A DNA stretch of 64,000 nucleotides from Eudorina sp. 2006-703-Eu-15. Taxonomy: Eukaryota; Chlorophyta; Chlorophyceae; Chlamydomonadales; Volvocaceae. Location: assembly GCA_003117195.1 (NCBI GenBank), contig BDSI01000082.1, positions 1-64,000 of the forward strand, read 5' to 3'. This document shows, piece after piece, positions 49,409 to 62,371 of this stretch. Both the position numbers and the translations under genes were made by a program. Each line of letters begins with the position of its first letter. Positions within the stretch are counted from its first letter, which is position 1. Under the pieces are notes generated by a model. The model saw only the letters and a list, made by a program, of their open reading frames with translations, was not told where the DNA came from and did not search any database.

Positions 49409-50503
49409 CTACACTGGCCACTGGCAAGTGATAGAACAGCAATCCGACCAGCCGCGGCGACAGGGTGGGCCGAGAACCACATCGCACACCTGCTTGCCGT
49501 GTCCCCACACACGACCCCCCGGCTCGGAGGCAACCAAGCCCCGCGGCAGGCCGCCGCCAAGCCTCATGGCCGCCCGCGCCCTACCAGGGACGTGTTATTG
49601 CTACACTGGCCACTGGCAAGTGTCAGACCAGCAATCCGACCAGCCGCGGCGACAGGGTGGGCCGAGAACCACATCGCACACCTGCTTGCCGTATCCCCAC
49701 ACACGACCCCCCGGCTCGGAGGCAACCAAGCCCCGCGGCAGGCCGCCGCCAAGCCTCATGGCCGCCCGCGCCCTACCAGGGACGTGTTATTGCTACACTG
49801 GCCACTGGCAAGTGTCAGACCAGCAATCCGACCAGCCGCGGCGACAGGGTGGGCCGAGAACCACATCACACACCTGCTTGCCGTGCCCCCACACACGACC
49901 CCCCGGCTCGGAGGCAACCAAGCCCCGCGGCAGGCCGCCGCCAAGCCTCATGGCCGCCCGCGCCCTACCAGGGACGTGTTATTGCTACACTGGCCACTGG
50001 CAAGTGTCAGACCAGCAATCCGACCAGCCGCGGCGACAGGGTGGGCCGAGAACCACATCGCACACCTGCTTGCCGTGTCCCCACACATGACCCCCCGGCT
50101 CGGAGGCAACCAAGCCCCGCGGCAGGCCGCCGCCAAGCCTCATGGCCGCCCGCGCCCTACCAGGGACGTGTTATTGCTACACTGGCCACTGGCAAGTGTC
50201 AGACCAGCAATCCGACCAGCCGCGGCGACAGGGTGGGCCGAGAACCACATCACACACCTGCTTGCCGTGTCCCCACACATGACCCCCCGGCTCGGAGGCA
50301 ACCAAGCCCCGCGGCAGGCCGCCGCCAAGCCTCATGGCCGCCCGCGCCCTACCAGGGACGTGTTATTGCTACACTGGCCACTGGCAAGTGTCAGACCAGC
50401 AATCCGACCAGCCGCGGCGACAGGGTGGGCCGAGAACCACATCGCACACCTGCTTGCCGTGTCCCCACACATGACCCCCCGGCTCGGAGGCAACCAAGCC
50501 CCG
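49409..50503. repeat. 192-bp satellite, about 5.7 copies
   Basis: Units begin CTACACTGGCCACTGGCAAG at 49409, 49601, 49793, 49985, 50177 and 50369, with only occasional single-base differences. As 192 is divisible by three, long open frames cross it in several frames (up to about 450 codons), but these are artefacts of the repeat. Confidence 0.95.
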
Positions 50504-50800
50504 TATACTGGTTTTCGCACACATCGTGATCAAGTCCCGTTCCCAGCAAGCGGCCACGTGGTGCTCCAATAAGTCAGGGGGGCCACCGAACCCATGCGGC
50601 CCTCCCACCAACTGCTACACTGATTTTCGCACACATCGTGATCAAGTCCCGTTCCCAGCAAGCGGCCACGTGGTGCTCCAATAAGTCAGGGGGGCCGCCA
50701 CCGAACCCATGCGGCCCTCCCACCAACTGCTACACTGGTTTTCACACACATCGTGATCAAGTCCCGTTCCCAGCAAGCGGCCACGTGGTGCTCCACGTGG
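50504..50800. repeat. 112-116 bp satellite, about 2.6 copies
   Basis: Units share ACACATCGTGATCAAGTCCC (50519, 50631 and 50747), AGCAAGCGGCCACGTGGTGC and a CCAACTGCTACACTG end. The last unit passes directly into the 54-bp repeat. Confidence 0.9.
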
Positions 50801-50813
50801 TGCAGCGGCGGCG

Positions 50814-51095
50814 ATGGTGGTGGTCGTGCACTGCCCTGCTGCGTCACCGCGGGGGGCAGCGGCGGCGATGGCGGTGGTCGCGCACTGCCCTGCTGCGTCA
50901 CCGCTGGGGGCAGCGGCGGCGATGGCGGTGGTCGCGCACGGCCCTGCTGCGTCACCGCTGGGGGCAGCGGCGGCGATGGCGGTGGTCGCGCACGGCCCTG
51001 CTGCGTCACCGCTGGGGGCAGCGGCGGCGATGGCAGTGGTCGCGCACTGCCCTGCAATGTCACCGCTGGGGACAGCGGCGGCGATGGCGGTGGTC
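50814..51095. repeat. 54-bp satellite, about 5 copies
   Basis: Units start ATGGCGGTGGTCGCGCACTG at 50868, 50922 and 50976, with variants at 50814, 51030 and 51084. Translation of one frame gives MAVVAHCPAASPLGAAAA per unit, but there is no sign of selection for a protein. Confidence 0.9.
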
Positions 51096-53910
51096 ATAAG
51101 CGTCCTCCCATTCCTTGTCACCATCCTTCCACACACCCTTGGATAACATGAAAAAGGGGAAGGGAGGGGCCGCGATAAGCAAAAGTGGTGTTCGGTGTGG
51201 GTGACGGGAGAGATGGCGACGAATGAACGGTGACAAGTGAGACAAGGTCGGCGGATGTGCAAGCACGGGGCCACGCAAGTCTGTAGTCACCATGTGCTGT
51301 CACTGTGTGCGCAGCATGTAGTGTGCGGCGAGGGCGACGGGAGATATTGCGACGAACGAACGGTGACAAGTGACGGTTCCACCACAAACACAGTGCCGAC
51401 ACCGGCGCAACCTGTCTTTTCAAGTCTGAACAAGTCCATTACGTCCCCCAAACAACGTCCCCCAAACAACGTGAGCCATACTGTCATATGGCTCGTGTGG
51501 GCGTACCCGTTGCTTCAGGAACGCAAGTTGCACCAAGAGATGCACCAAGTTGACCCGCAGCGACACCTCGCGGCCACCGCAGGAGACTCTGTAGAGTTTC
51601 GTGTAGTCAGCAGCCTTGCGGTGGTCGAAGTAGTGTAGCTTTGAGAAGGCGCAAGCGACATCCTTGCTCAAACCCTCGTCACTTAGGAAGAGGTGGAGGT
51701 CTGCCTCCAAAGGAATACATTCATGGACAATCTTACACGTTATGCATTTCCTGTCTGGCGCCAAGCCACCCAAGGACAGACAGCTGTGCGGTCTTGGCAT
51801 TTGGGCCTTGGCCCTCGGGCTTGGGCCACAAGTGAGTCAACGCATTCAGCCTGAAGAGCTCTTTGACATTCTACAAAAATCCGACAAAACGAAGCACAAA
51901 GCGGCAGTTCAAGTTTGGACTTGCACGAGTCAGAGGTCGAATGGGCCGTGCTGATGAGCAGTGGACGCGTACAATAAAGAAGTATTGTTTGTTATAAAAG
52001 AGACAACGTAAAGCTTACTTTTGAAAAGTTTGCAATACAATATTAGGGGCGGCACGCCATTCACTATGATCGCCTGTTCCGTAATGAGGTGCCGCCCCGT
52101 ACGATTGGGGTGCCGGTGGGTTCCACCACCATACTTATACCCGTGCTAGTGCGCATGCCTATTACGAATGACGTTATTCCAAAACTGGAGGTTCCCCGTT
52201 GTTCCCGCAAAATGTATGAGGAACGTAAGCGATGAAAACTAAACAGAAAGTCAGAAAGTTCTACGATAAGAGACAAGCATCGTGTGCTAGGCTATAAGTG
52301 ATATTCTATCGGTTCTTTTAATAAAAATTTTACAGTATACATCTACGCAAACAGTACCTGTACGACTGCAGGGTCAGCTTTTATTACGGAGGTCCACGCT
52401 ACGGCAGGACTGGGATGACTCACCCAAGTAAGTGTCAGGTCATGCATATGTAATATAACCAAATAATATTTTTAATTTACATTAGTTCACGTCCTGTCGG
52501 CGAGCGGGCTTCTTTGCACTAACCTGACCGAATCCAAGCAGATCCCACCGAGGGTTGCAAAGACAATCATTTCAGAGATGTATCGGTCAAAATAAATGCA
52601 CATGAAAGTCCCATGTATCCTCCGTACTGCATGTATGGGTTCAATGGGCGCCATTACCTGATGTAACTCGCTAACAGTTTTATATTAACACGTGTGGCTG
52701 CACTGCCCCTTTATACTTGACAATATATGGTAACGCCTTTTACGTGAAAGACCTTACCTAGAGGAACCTCACATAAGGATTTCTTCTGACAGCTCAGCAG
52801 TGCTCGTCGTAGCAGGTCGTGGGGGGGGGTCCTTTGTTGATCCCTACGGGTGCTTATCCCCAGATGAATACCAAAAACCTCCGATATGAAATCTACATCA
52901 CTGACTATGTGACTCAGCCTCAAGCGGAGGCCCATGCAAATACGAACAATCGCTCGTAATTTTGGAACAATCGCTCGTAATTTTGTGAGTGCGATAATCG
53001 TTGTTCTTTCTTTGTATTTAGGATTTTCGAGTTGTTGTATATTTCGTGTGACAGTATGAGCTGCTGGAAATTACGCATCCAGGTCAACCCGCTGTCAACC
53101 ATACACGGCATCATGTGATTTCCCGGTATTCGTCACCCCCTTGTTTTAAAATTTCAATACTCGAACCCAGTTATTATAGCACCCATAAGAATGTAAAACT
53201 AAACGTGGATGGATGGTACCGTAGCATGCATGGCATCTACCAGATCTAGGTATTGAAGTCATGCATTCCAGCCAGCGCGCGAACGAGGTACACTCTCCCA
53301 TGATAAGATTACGATGTTCATTCTTGGCAACCAAAAGCGTAGGTAGGTACGTGAGTCACACACATGCTGGGCGCGAAGGCTTGCTAAGGGACATGACATA
53401 CAGAAGTGTGGAAGAAAGCTGTGAGGAAAGCGCCGAGGAAAGCTACGGACTAGGAAGAGCTATGAGGAAAGCGGCAGGCGTGGTTTTTATTTACGAAGGA
53501 AATGACGTGATGAGGACTGAAAGTAGTTTCGGGCGACATCACATCTCATTGTCGACGAAACAACTGCATCGATACATACAGCGATTGCGTGAGGGTGCTT
53601 GCTTTGCGCGTACTGGTCGTGCGATGAACAGGTCATCATCTTCTCAGTCACCTGCCGCAGGCCACACATACACGCACTGCAGGCCGCATGTACGACGGCA
53701 GGCGTACGCGCGTGTGGGCGCCCGCTTGGTGTGACGTACGGGTCTATCTTTTGCTTAAAAAAATACAATAATAGATGACATGTGTATATAATGCATGGAT
53801 AATGTAACGTTGTATATACTATATAGGTGACTCGTTGGAATGTGCTTGCCGATAGATCTTTGTAACGAACGGTAATCAGCTGCGGCAGCTCATCAACAGG
53901 GTCCCTGTAA

Positions 53911-54178
53911 CCGTTGCAATGGAGGCGGCATGGACCCTTACGTAGTCCCGACCGGGCGTCCCAACGGCGGGCCCAGATAGCTCGTAGCCGCCTCATCATA
54001 TCATCAACCCCCGCCCACGCCCGCACCAAGGACTGCACACCCATCCACCAGCCACCACCAAAATTCGGGGATGAATTCGTGCAGCCATACATGCATACCA
54101 GCCAACACAGCAGGGTTACTGAATCGCCAGGATTGCCTCTGCTGGAAACCGCTCCAGACATGCCGAACAGGGTGGCTA
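53911..54178 (-). mobile_element. First-family SINE
   Basis: The body matches 37123-37400 (CCGACCGGGCGTCCCAACGG, CCCAGATAGCTCGTAG, GGACTGCACACCCATCC, CAGGATTGCCTCTGCTGGAA), with the tail at 53911. It is more diverged than the other copies. Confidence 0.65.
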
Positions 54179-54274
54179 TCTGATTTTGCGGAGTATCTAC
54201 GGCCGGAAATACTCCTTGCCCAATCATGCTGAAAGTCGGAGGGAGCTTTTGCCGGCATTTTATCTACTCAGGGG

Positions 54275-54363
54275 GGCGGGGCGGGACATGGCGGGGAGGG
54301 ACATGGCGGGGCGGGACATGGCATATATAGCGGGGAGGGACATGGCGGGGAGGGACATGGTGG
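54275..54363. repeat. 15-16 bp GC-rich tandem repeat
   Basis: Five units of GCGGGGAGGGACATG occur, with a short ATATATA interruption after the third. Confidence 0.8.
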
Positions 54364-54923
54364 ACACGGACTTAAGCAGCCGGTGCGTATCGCAGGTGTA
54401 AACTTGCCCCGTGGCAACAATTCCGTAACGCTCATTCATTCAATCAATTTGGGGCTGCCAACAGCATGAACGCTAGACCCAGACCAGCTCCAGGGGGCCA
54501 AGAAGCCCGATAAATGCTTCAATCTCACCATCCGCGTCCTGGGTTGCACTCGCGGTGCCCCTCGCGGCTCGCGCGCGGCTCACCCGCGAGCAGCAGCGCG
54601 AGGCAATCGCGAGAACCTCTTATGAGATAGACCATGTGACAAAGGGATTGTGCACCAGGGCGAAAGCCAGGATCCTCAAGGATTTGATACCGTTTAAGTT
54701 CTTACCTGAGCTGTACAGCAGGTAGGCCGAAATTGACTGCTTGCCGTACAGCATGAACAATCCAAACAGACTTTAGATGGAAACTGTGATAGGATCTTGG
54801 TGTATTGAGTGCGGCCTACATGAGGGTATCCACAATCGCAGAGCTGTCAAGAGCGGTGTTCACTGAAAAATAGAATGTGAATACAAATTGTATTCCCTTG
54901 AAATTTCTGAACTCGTTTGGATT

Positions 54924-57900
54924 ATGGGCACGCGTCTTGACCTCACACCTGGGCCGACCAGGTTCCATGGACTGTCTCTTGTCGATTATCACCCATTGGA
55001 GACATCGCGGTGCTTCGCCGCAACGATTTGCATCTTTCTATTGCACTGGGCCATATATCACCGCTGCGTTCACGGCCTCGCTTTGAAGCTTGTGCGCTGC
55101 ATCCTCGCGGCGACCCTGGCAGTTTCATACTTGTTGGTTGTACTGTACTTCCATCCGTGGCAGCCGTACTGGATCCGTGAGCTTTCTGTGATGCTGGCGC
55201 AGCTGTTCGCGTGGAAGGTACGGCGAAGCGCTGAGCAAACCAACTTAATACGCGGGAGCACCGCGGCCTCTGGCGGCATGCACATGCCCTTCCCTGAGAG
55301 CTTCCATCGCTCGAACCTGGGCCCATCGGCCGTCCTGACATTTCAGGCCCAGGAGGCGTCGACCCATGCACTCCTGCGCTGCCCTGCGTTTGCTGCCCGC
55401 GCATCCATTAGTACGTCCCAAACCGCTATTACCCTGCGTCGCCTCCCAAACGCAGCTTCGTTATCCACAGTCGGACACATAGAAGGACCCCGGGTCATGG
55501 CACGGTCTGCTGCAACGGCAACGACACGACGATGACCTGGGAAACCCACAATTGTCGACTTCAAAGTTCAGACCAAGGTTACATGATACCCGTGAATAAC
55601 TGTATGCGTACGAACCACCGGGCCCCCGCAGGTCGCTGATCTCGCCCTTCTTCGCCACGACGAGCCGTTGTCGTGTGGGTTCTGGAGCTGGATCTTGTTT
55701 GACGTGTTAGTGCTGCGGCCGCCGGCGCTGGTTGTGCTCGGCAAGGGCAAGGAGCTCCAGCAGAACACTGGCCACCCGTGCCCGCCCTCCCAATCTAAGC
55801 CATCCAACAACTCAAGCCATCGAGTCAGCGCAGTCACAGAGGCAGGCGCCTTGGAGCACAGCACGAACGCCAGCCCTGAACCCACGTCGTCAGTTACCCA
55901 GCAACCCAAGCCCAGCAGCGTACAGGTCAGCAGCACGGAAAGCGGCCTCCGTGTTAGCTGGGGCTGTAGCCGGGCCAGTGGCACCTGCAGTACAGCCAGC
56001 GACACCAGCAGCAGCAGCAGAAGCAACCGCCGCGGGGGCCGCCGCGGCGACGCTGCGGGGGCCGGTCGGGAGCGTGCTCGTGCGACCCGTGAAGGCGACG
56101 CGGGCTGCCGTCTACTCGAGGGCGACAGGCAGCGCGGCGGGCGCCTGTCGGGGCGCCTCCACGGGGGCGCCGGGGTTGCGGCGGCGCGGCTGCGGCTGAC
56201 GATCGATGCGCTACGGGGCCCCCTGCTGGACTTCCTGTGGACCTACAACGCCTGCGAGGCCGTGAACGCGTACTTGATGCATCGGTAAGGTCGGTGGTCC
56301 CTGCCTTCTCGTGTGACGTCACGTGTTCGAGCCCCATGGGTCGCTGATTTGGGAGTATGGCGAGGGCTGATGGACAGGGCGTCATGGTAGTTGGGACAGC
56401 GCTCTGACGTTTGGGGGCGGCAAATGCTCCAGCGGTCCGCGCTGCAACCGGCGCGCGGGCCGCCGCATCTGCATCCCGAACGCGGGCCGAGAGTCGGCTG
56501 TAGGCCAAACGGAAGCCCGGGCCGGGGGTTTTAATGTAAACAAGCCCGGGCTGGGGACTGGGTGGATGATACACAGGGGTGCAGTCAGCGGGGCGTGTGT
56601 GGGGCCGGGCCCGGCACGGCGCGCCCCTGGCCTAAGACCCGACGTCGCTTGCAGCCTTGCGCACTGTGAGCGCGTGCTTCCCTGCCTCGCTTTACCCAAT
56701 CGGAACCCATCCGTCTTGCCACGTGCCCTATGGTATGTCGGGCATTTGGTTGGGCAGGCATGTGGATGACATCCTGTTGGCGCCTTTCCTCATGCAGGTG
56801 AGGGCGGGCACCTTGGAGGGGTCCGGGGTGTCGGAGTTGGGGGATCGATTTCAAGAGCAAACCGAGTTGGGGGATCGATTTCAAGAGCAAACCGAGTTGG
56901 GGGATCGATTTCAAGAGCTAACCGAGTTGGGGGATCGGGGACCAAGAGCAAACCGAGTTGGGGGATCGATTTCAAGAGCAAACCGAGTTGGGGGATCGGG
57001 TACCAAGAGCATGTCGGGGTCCGTAACGCTGAGGCGAGATTTGGGCGCATCTGTGGAATTTATCGCGATGCCTGGCCGGGAAAGTGGGAGGTGGGTCCCG
57101 TCCGTGCTTGCCGCGCGCACTGGAGCGTTGAGGGCTTTGGGACGACCAGAGCACAGACGACGCGGCGTCTGCAGCCGGGGCCTTCAACCGGAGTGCCCCG
57201 CGCTGACTTGCTGGCGGCCGGACGGACAGCCGCAACGGGCTCTCCGCCTGTGATGGACGAACCGATGGACAGCCCGGAAGGGCCCGCACTTCCTGCGTTC
57301 GACTCGAACTTGGCACCTGTCCTTGCGTGGGCGCATGCGCCCCGCTGCCATCAGCCCGGGGCTCTCGTCACACGTGTGTCGGTTAGGCGTTTTGGCATTT
57401 TTTTAAAATTTTAAATTGCTAAATGTTTTCAAACTCGGCATTTTGGCGGCGCTCCACGCAGGTGTGGCTCAGCGTGTGCTTCGCTGCAGCGCTCTACTTC
57501 CACCTCAGGTACTTCTTCTACGCCATGGAGGTAAGCAGGCCAGCGGACACGGACAGAGCGGACTCGTCCGGGGACAGGAACACAAGCCAGCCGGGGTGGG
57601 GGCGGGGACGTTGGCACGAAGGCCCGTTTGCGGATTGCGCTGGTGGACAATGCGCGACTGGCACAGAGCCCGACGAAGTGAGGGGCGCGCACAATCTGCG
57701 AACCGACACGCACCCAGGAGCACTTGATTCGCTAATCAATCCTTTTAAATTCATCTTTGACTACTGGGCTTGTACAGACCTAGCACCTCTCCCTGGTTTC
57801 GAACATTGGCGCTACATATCACGTTTCAGTGCCAGCGCTAGCTGTACAGGGTTGCAGCAATGCAGATCGATGCGTGCAGCGCGTGCCCCAAGGCCAACCA

Positions 57901-60478
57901 ACAACTACACAATCGGCTCCTCACACGCATGATTTGAGCACCTGTCGACCTTAGTTTTGGTATTGCTTGTATCGGTGCGGTGCCCACCGGCAGCCGCACA
58001 ACCTTTCGCTACACCGCGGGCCCCGTCCCCGAGGGTTGCCGTACCCTGACACACCGCCCCGTGCAGATGCTGTGGATGGTCGGCTTCGCGCTGGCTGGCG
58101 GTGTGAAAGCGGAGCGATGGGCGCCGCTGTTCAACTCCCCCGAGCGCTCCTCCAGTCCCATCGACTTCTGGAACAGGAGGTGGGCATTCTGATCTGCAGC
58201 TGTTCGGAACACCGGTCTATTGAATCCCTTTTGAACCGGGGCAGCTGCTCGGAACAGTGTCTGTCTGTCATAATCGGCGTTTCGGCGGTACTGAGGGCGC
58301 CAGCGCAGGAGGCCTGCGGCCGCCGGGCGAAACGACCGCTAGGATCACCAGGTCAGATCGCGGCCTGGACCTGCCGTTCAGAAGCCGGGGTGCTGCCGGT
58401 GCTGTTCGGCAACGGAATGAAACGGGTTCCGTGATTTGTAAAAGAAACGCGTTGTCGATTATGACGGTCGCCGTGGTGCTCACCTCGGGCGGGCTCGCCG
58501 AACCCTCGAGACGTTGCAGATCACGGATCGCAACCGGCCGAAGCACCAGGAGGCCAATACCTGCCGCCGTAACACCCACCGTATTTGTCGCCGGTCTGGG
58601 TGTGTCTGGGCTGTTTCTTTCTAACCCACCGTAACCTTAGTCATCCCCGTGAACTGGGTTCTCCTGGGCTTGCCCTGTTGTTCTTAGGTCTGGAGCCCCC
58701 TCCTCCTCACTGGCCGCCGCAGGTGGCACCAGGCCTTCCGGTGGTGGTGGACCCGTCTGGTGTTTGTGCCGGTGCGGACGGCACTGCGGGCGACTCTGGA
58801 CCGACTGGCACCGGAGCTGGAGGACCCGGGCGAGGATCCCAACCGCGCGGGTGCAATTCCCGGGTCCGCCGCCCTCCCTGGCGTGCACCACGAAGGAGAA
58901 GAAGAAGAAGAAGACGGCGGTCCGACCGGTGGACAGACCGGCGGGCCGCCGCCGGCCCCGAAGTCAGCGCGCGGCGGCGGTGGGCAGCAGGCGATGAAGC
59001 GCCCAGAGGTGCTGAAGGCGAGGAGGAACGGGCAGCCGGGGCCCGCTGCGCGGGGGGAGGGCGCTGGCCCAGGGGCCGGCGGCAATGCGAGCAGCAGCCG
59101 GCACCGCGGAGGCGGCTTCCGGCACTGGGCGCTCTGGCGCTGGCTGGGCCTGGGTCTGGGGCCGGGCGGCCGTGGCTGCGACCGAGGAGCCGCCGCCGGT
59201 CGTGGCCGGCTGGGTCAACAGAAGAAATCAAAGCGCGGGCGGACGCGCGGCAAGCGGGCGGGCGCAGCGGGCGGCAAGGTCGATGGCGGGGGCAGCGGAG
59301 GCGACAGCGCAAACGGGTCCTGCACGGGTCGCCCCGGGCCAACCGGTGTCGACCCACACGGGATCAGCGGTTTCGGAGCCCGAAACGCACGAGCCGAGAC
59401 TGGCAGCTGCGCACTCACTGGTCCGTGCAGTCGGCCCGACGGCTGGGGCCTGCAGCGGGACGACCAGCGGCTTCGTGGGGCTTGCGACGCGGCATGGGAA
59501 CGGCACGCCGCTGGACGGAGGAGAAATGGCCGCCGCGGCGGTGTGTCTCCGTGGCTCCGGCGCCACCGCCGCACGCTGCTGGTGGCGGTGCCCACGGCGG
59601 CGGTGTTCATGTTCTCGGCGCTCTTCCACGAGACGCTGCTCTGGATCAACTTTGGGCGACCCACGGGTCAGTGGGGCAGCATCGGGATGTGCAGGGACCC
59701 ATGGGTCAGTCAGTGCAGGAGTGCACACCGACGACGCGCATTTTTGCGGTGTGTTGCTAGGGTTGCGAAGGGTCTCCCGCAGCGGCAGGCGTCGCAGGGG
59801 CCCGCAACAGTCGTCGGTAGACGTCCGGGTCGGGGCGACCAAGATGGCCTGAGTTCGAAATGTCCTCGGGGAACCTCCAACACCCCCGTCTATTGACCGA
59901 CTGTCTATGGCGCCACACTTGGAACGGCCGTCTGCGCCCCTTCGGCGCCGTGTTGACGATCGAGTGGCTGGCCCTGGATCGGGTGCTGGCTGCCTTCGGT
60001 CGCGACGTCATTGACTTAATTGACGTTTTCATATTCGTGGTACGAGCATGGCTGCCCTGTGCGGCCAGGACAAGTCTGCCGGCCCATGAACCACCTCCTC
60101 ACGCACCCCAACGAGCTACGATGCAAAGTGCCATTCTTCTGTGCTTGTGCTTGTGCTTGTGCTTGGTTCGTCGCTCCCATGCCGACAGGCGAGCAAACCG
60201 CCTTCTTCATGCTGCACGCGGTCCTGGTGCTGCTTCAGCGGGGCCTGGAGCAGGGCGCACCTAAGCTCACGAGCCGGCTCCGAACGGCGGTGCCGGCGCC
60301 GCTGCGCGCCGCGGCCTTCATGTCCCTCACGGCGGTCAGCTCAGTGCTGTTCTTCCGGCCCTGGTTCCGGAGCTCGTACCACCGGGAGCTCAGAGTGCTG
60401 GTGTACGGCCCGGCCGGCTGGGCGGTGCGCGTGTGGGTGCTGGGCATTCCCAGAGCACAGGCGCGGCTTCTGTGGTGA
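54924..60478 (+). CDS. Wax-synthase/MBOAT-like membrane acyltransferase
   Basis: Exons: 54924-55217 (98 residues with hydrophobic helices, e.g. LVRCILAATLAVSYLLVVLY), one or two poorly resolved exons ending at 56284 and near 56797, then 57462-57530, 58067-58179, 58723-59666 and 60189-60478. The last four join in phase (472 codons with the stop). Diagnostic features are WAPLFNSP followed by DFWNRRWHQ across an intron, FMFSALFHE with the presumed catalytic histidine, and PTGEQTAFFMLH across the last intron. These are marks of the wax-synthase branch of membrane-bound O-acyltransferases, which esterify a fatty acyl group from acyl-CoA to an alcohol in the ER membrane. An insert of about 250 Gly/Arg/Ala-rich residues separates RRWHQ from the histidine motif and may hide an intron. 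Substrate and exact N-terminal exons are uncertain. Confidence 0.75.
56834..57013. repeat. 30-bp minisatellite in an intron
   Basis: Six units of GAGTTGGGGGATCGATTTCA plus AGAGCAAACC occur. Two of the units replace ATTTCA with a GGGxACCA variant. It lies upstream of the acyltransferase exon at 57462. Confidence 0.9.
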
Positions 60479-62371
60479 GGCGCGGCTTCTGTAGAGCACA
60501 GGCGCGGCTTCTGTGGAGGGGATGTCTTCCACCGGTGGACGGGGGAGCGCTGCCCAGTGAACAAGCGGCGCGCCGTGATTCATTATAAGTCATGGCGCGT
60601 CAAGACGGTGTTTCATGTTTGATGCGAGCGCGACCCGGGTTGGGCTTTGGTGATAAGACCGCAATCGGTGCGTGCTTGTTGTATTTTCTCCTTGACGGCG
60701 CCTCGCCGACGCGGAGGACGCGCCGATGCGCGGCGTCGATTCCTTTCTTTCCGTGAACCCAGCCTTTCGAGACCCGTAGCTATGTGACGCTTGGAGTGAA
60801 TGATTGATTCTATATATGACATGGCCGACCCCCCAGAGGAATTGTCAATGCCTAGCTGCCTAACACGGATACACCCAGCGGCGCTCGAAATGTTCTGCCC
60901 GAAATTTGACGCTCGGAGAACGACAGGGATGCGGCTTGGTGCACCGGCATGCGTAGAACGGGTCTCGGTGGTGGCGCAGTCTCGATGGGGCGTCCATGGG
61001 CTCACGCAAGGTGTGTTGCACCGCCGAGCGCGCGTTGTTGGGGTCGTGGACCGCTCTTGGCAGCCGTCAGCCATGCGCGCACGCCCGCATGCTGTGGGAC
61101 CACGATGCAACACCATCATATCAAGGCAAGGCTTGACCCGACGGCGTCAAAGCTGCCGGAAGCGGCGTCCGTGATTGTCTCCGGGATTTTGGCGGGACGG
61201 GAGATACGGGGGTGGTATCATGTTGATCGTGGAGGGGAGAGTGAGAGAGCGGGCGCTGTTTTACAAGGCGCGGAGGAATGGCACACAGCAGACAGAAGAA
61301 GAGACAGACTCGGTCGTGCATTTCATGGCAGGCATGGGGCGGCGCGTTGTAGCGGGCGGTCCTGTGTTGTTGTGATGGCGGCTGCCGATGGCGGCCTAGT
61401 CTGCGCACGACGGGGTAGATTGCCGTGCCGTGCGTCGCCGTGGTACGATAGTGGACGTATGTCCGACCGGTGAGCATCGTTGGTGGGCACGGTGGGATTT
61501 TGCCGATGCGGCCGCGCGCGCGCGTTCCCGGGGCGTCCACGGGTGGGTACTGAGTTTGCGCGAGTGCTCTGCGAGAGGTTTAATTTTCATGCTAGGTTTT
61601 GGATTTTGGCACTGTGGAGGCGGCCGAAACCGTGCGCATGCAAAGGCAGGGCTTGGTGGGCTCGAGGCGTCGTTGCAAGCGCAGTTTTCCATGTGTAGCG
61701 CTTGCTGTCCAGAGGCCAAGGGACGGATAGCGTTCATCCCTGCTCGCCAAATCGTGGCATGCGGTCGGTATCTGAAGTGACTGGGGTGTGGAGCATGCGA
61801 TTATGCGGTCTGGTTGAGCTCTGCCCCGTACCAACACCTCTGCACCTATCAAGGGACGAAGAGGAATTGCAGTACGTTGCAGAACTGTGCCCCGCAGCAC
61901 GGTACCGTATGCACATGTAAGCTGTTATAAGCCTGCGGTTTTCCCCCAAAGCGGTTGGTTCTCCCGTCATTGTTGGTTGAGGGGAATCCTGGCAAAGGGT
62001 CGCCAGGGATGTTATCGCACAGTCGCAACGTGTGACGGTGTAGGTGCCGTGGAGGCCATCTTGAATACCCTTGCCGGAATGACCCTTCCCACTAACACGC
62101 ACCGATTGACGCAAACAGTTTAGTCTTCTGAGAGCTTCGTATCAACGCTGTTGTATGAATTGAGTGGAAGCTCCCGCGTCAGTTGGTCATCGCACCGTCG
62201 TACCCTTTTTTACACTATGAGGCATTATTGGTTATCTGCTGACTTTTATCGCGCGCTGAGTACATGTGGATTTGTCTTTCCTAATTTCGCGCACGTTTGC
62301 AAATGGAGGTTTTCATTTTCTCTTCAGATCATGGTCCAGTGTTTCCTTAGTGTTTTATACAATATTTTGCC
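60479..62371. other. Intergenic region after the acyltransferase
   Basis: It begins with a duplicated GGCGCGGCTTCTGTGG element directly after the stop codon. Several open frames of 100-170 codons on both strands have no recognisable domain and no splice logic. A TGTAA at 61916-61920 is far from the stop. No gene is called. Confidence 0.4.

Larger units (their letters stand above)
48398..54923. other. Intergenic region between divergent kinase and acyltransferase genes
   Basis: It contains both promoters, three satellite blocks (49409-51095) and a SINE (53911-54178). A 126-residue minus-strand frame at 51420-51800 and others near 52064 and 53487 show no domain I recognise. A 10-bp inverted repeat, GGGGCGGCAC and GTGCCGCCCC, lies at 52046-52098. 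Confidence 0.5.

Noticed and set aside
49214..50572. 452-codon plus-strand frame
   Set aside because: Most of it is the 192-bp satellite read in one frame; other frames are also open.
51420..51800. 126-codon minus-strand frame with CxxC near its start
   Set aside because: I do not recognise a family, and there are no splice partners. It is left as unassigned intergenic DNA.
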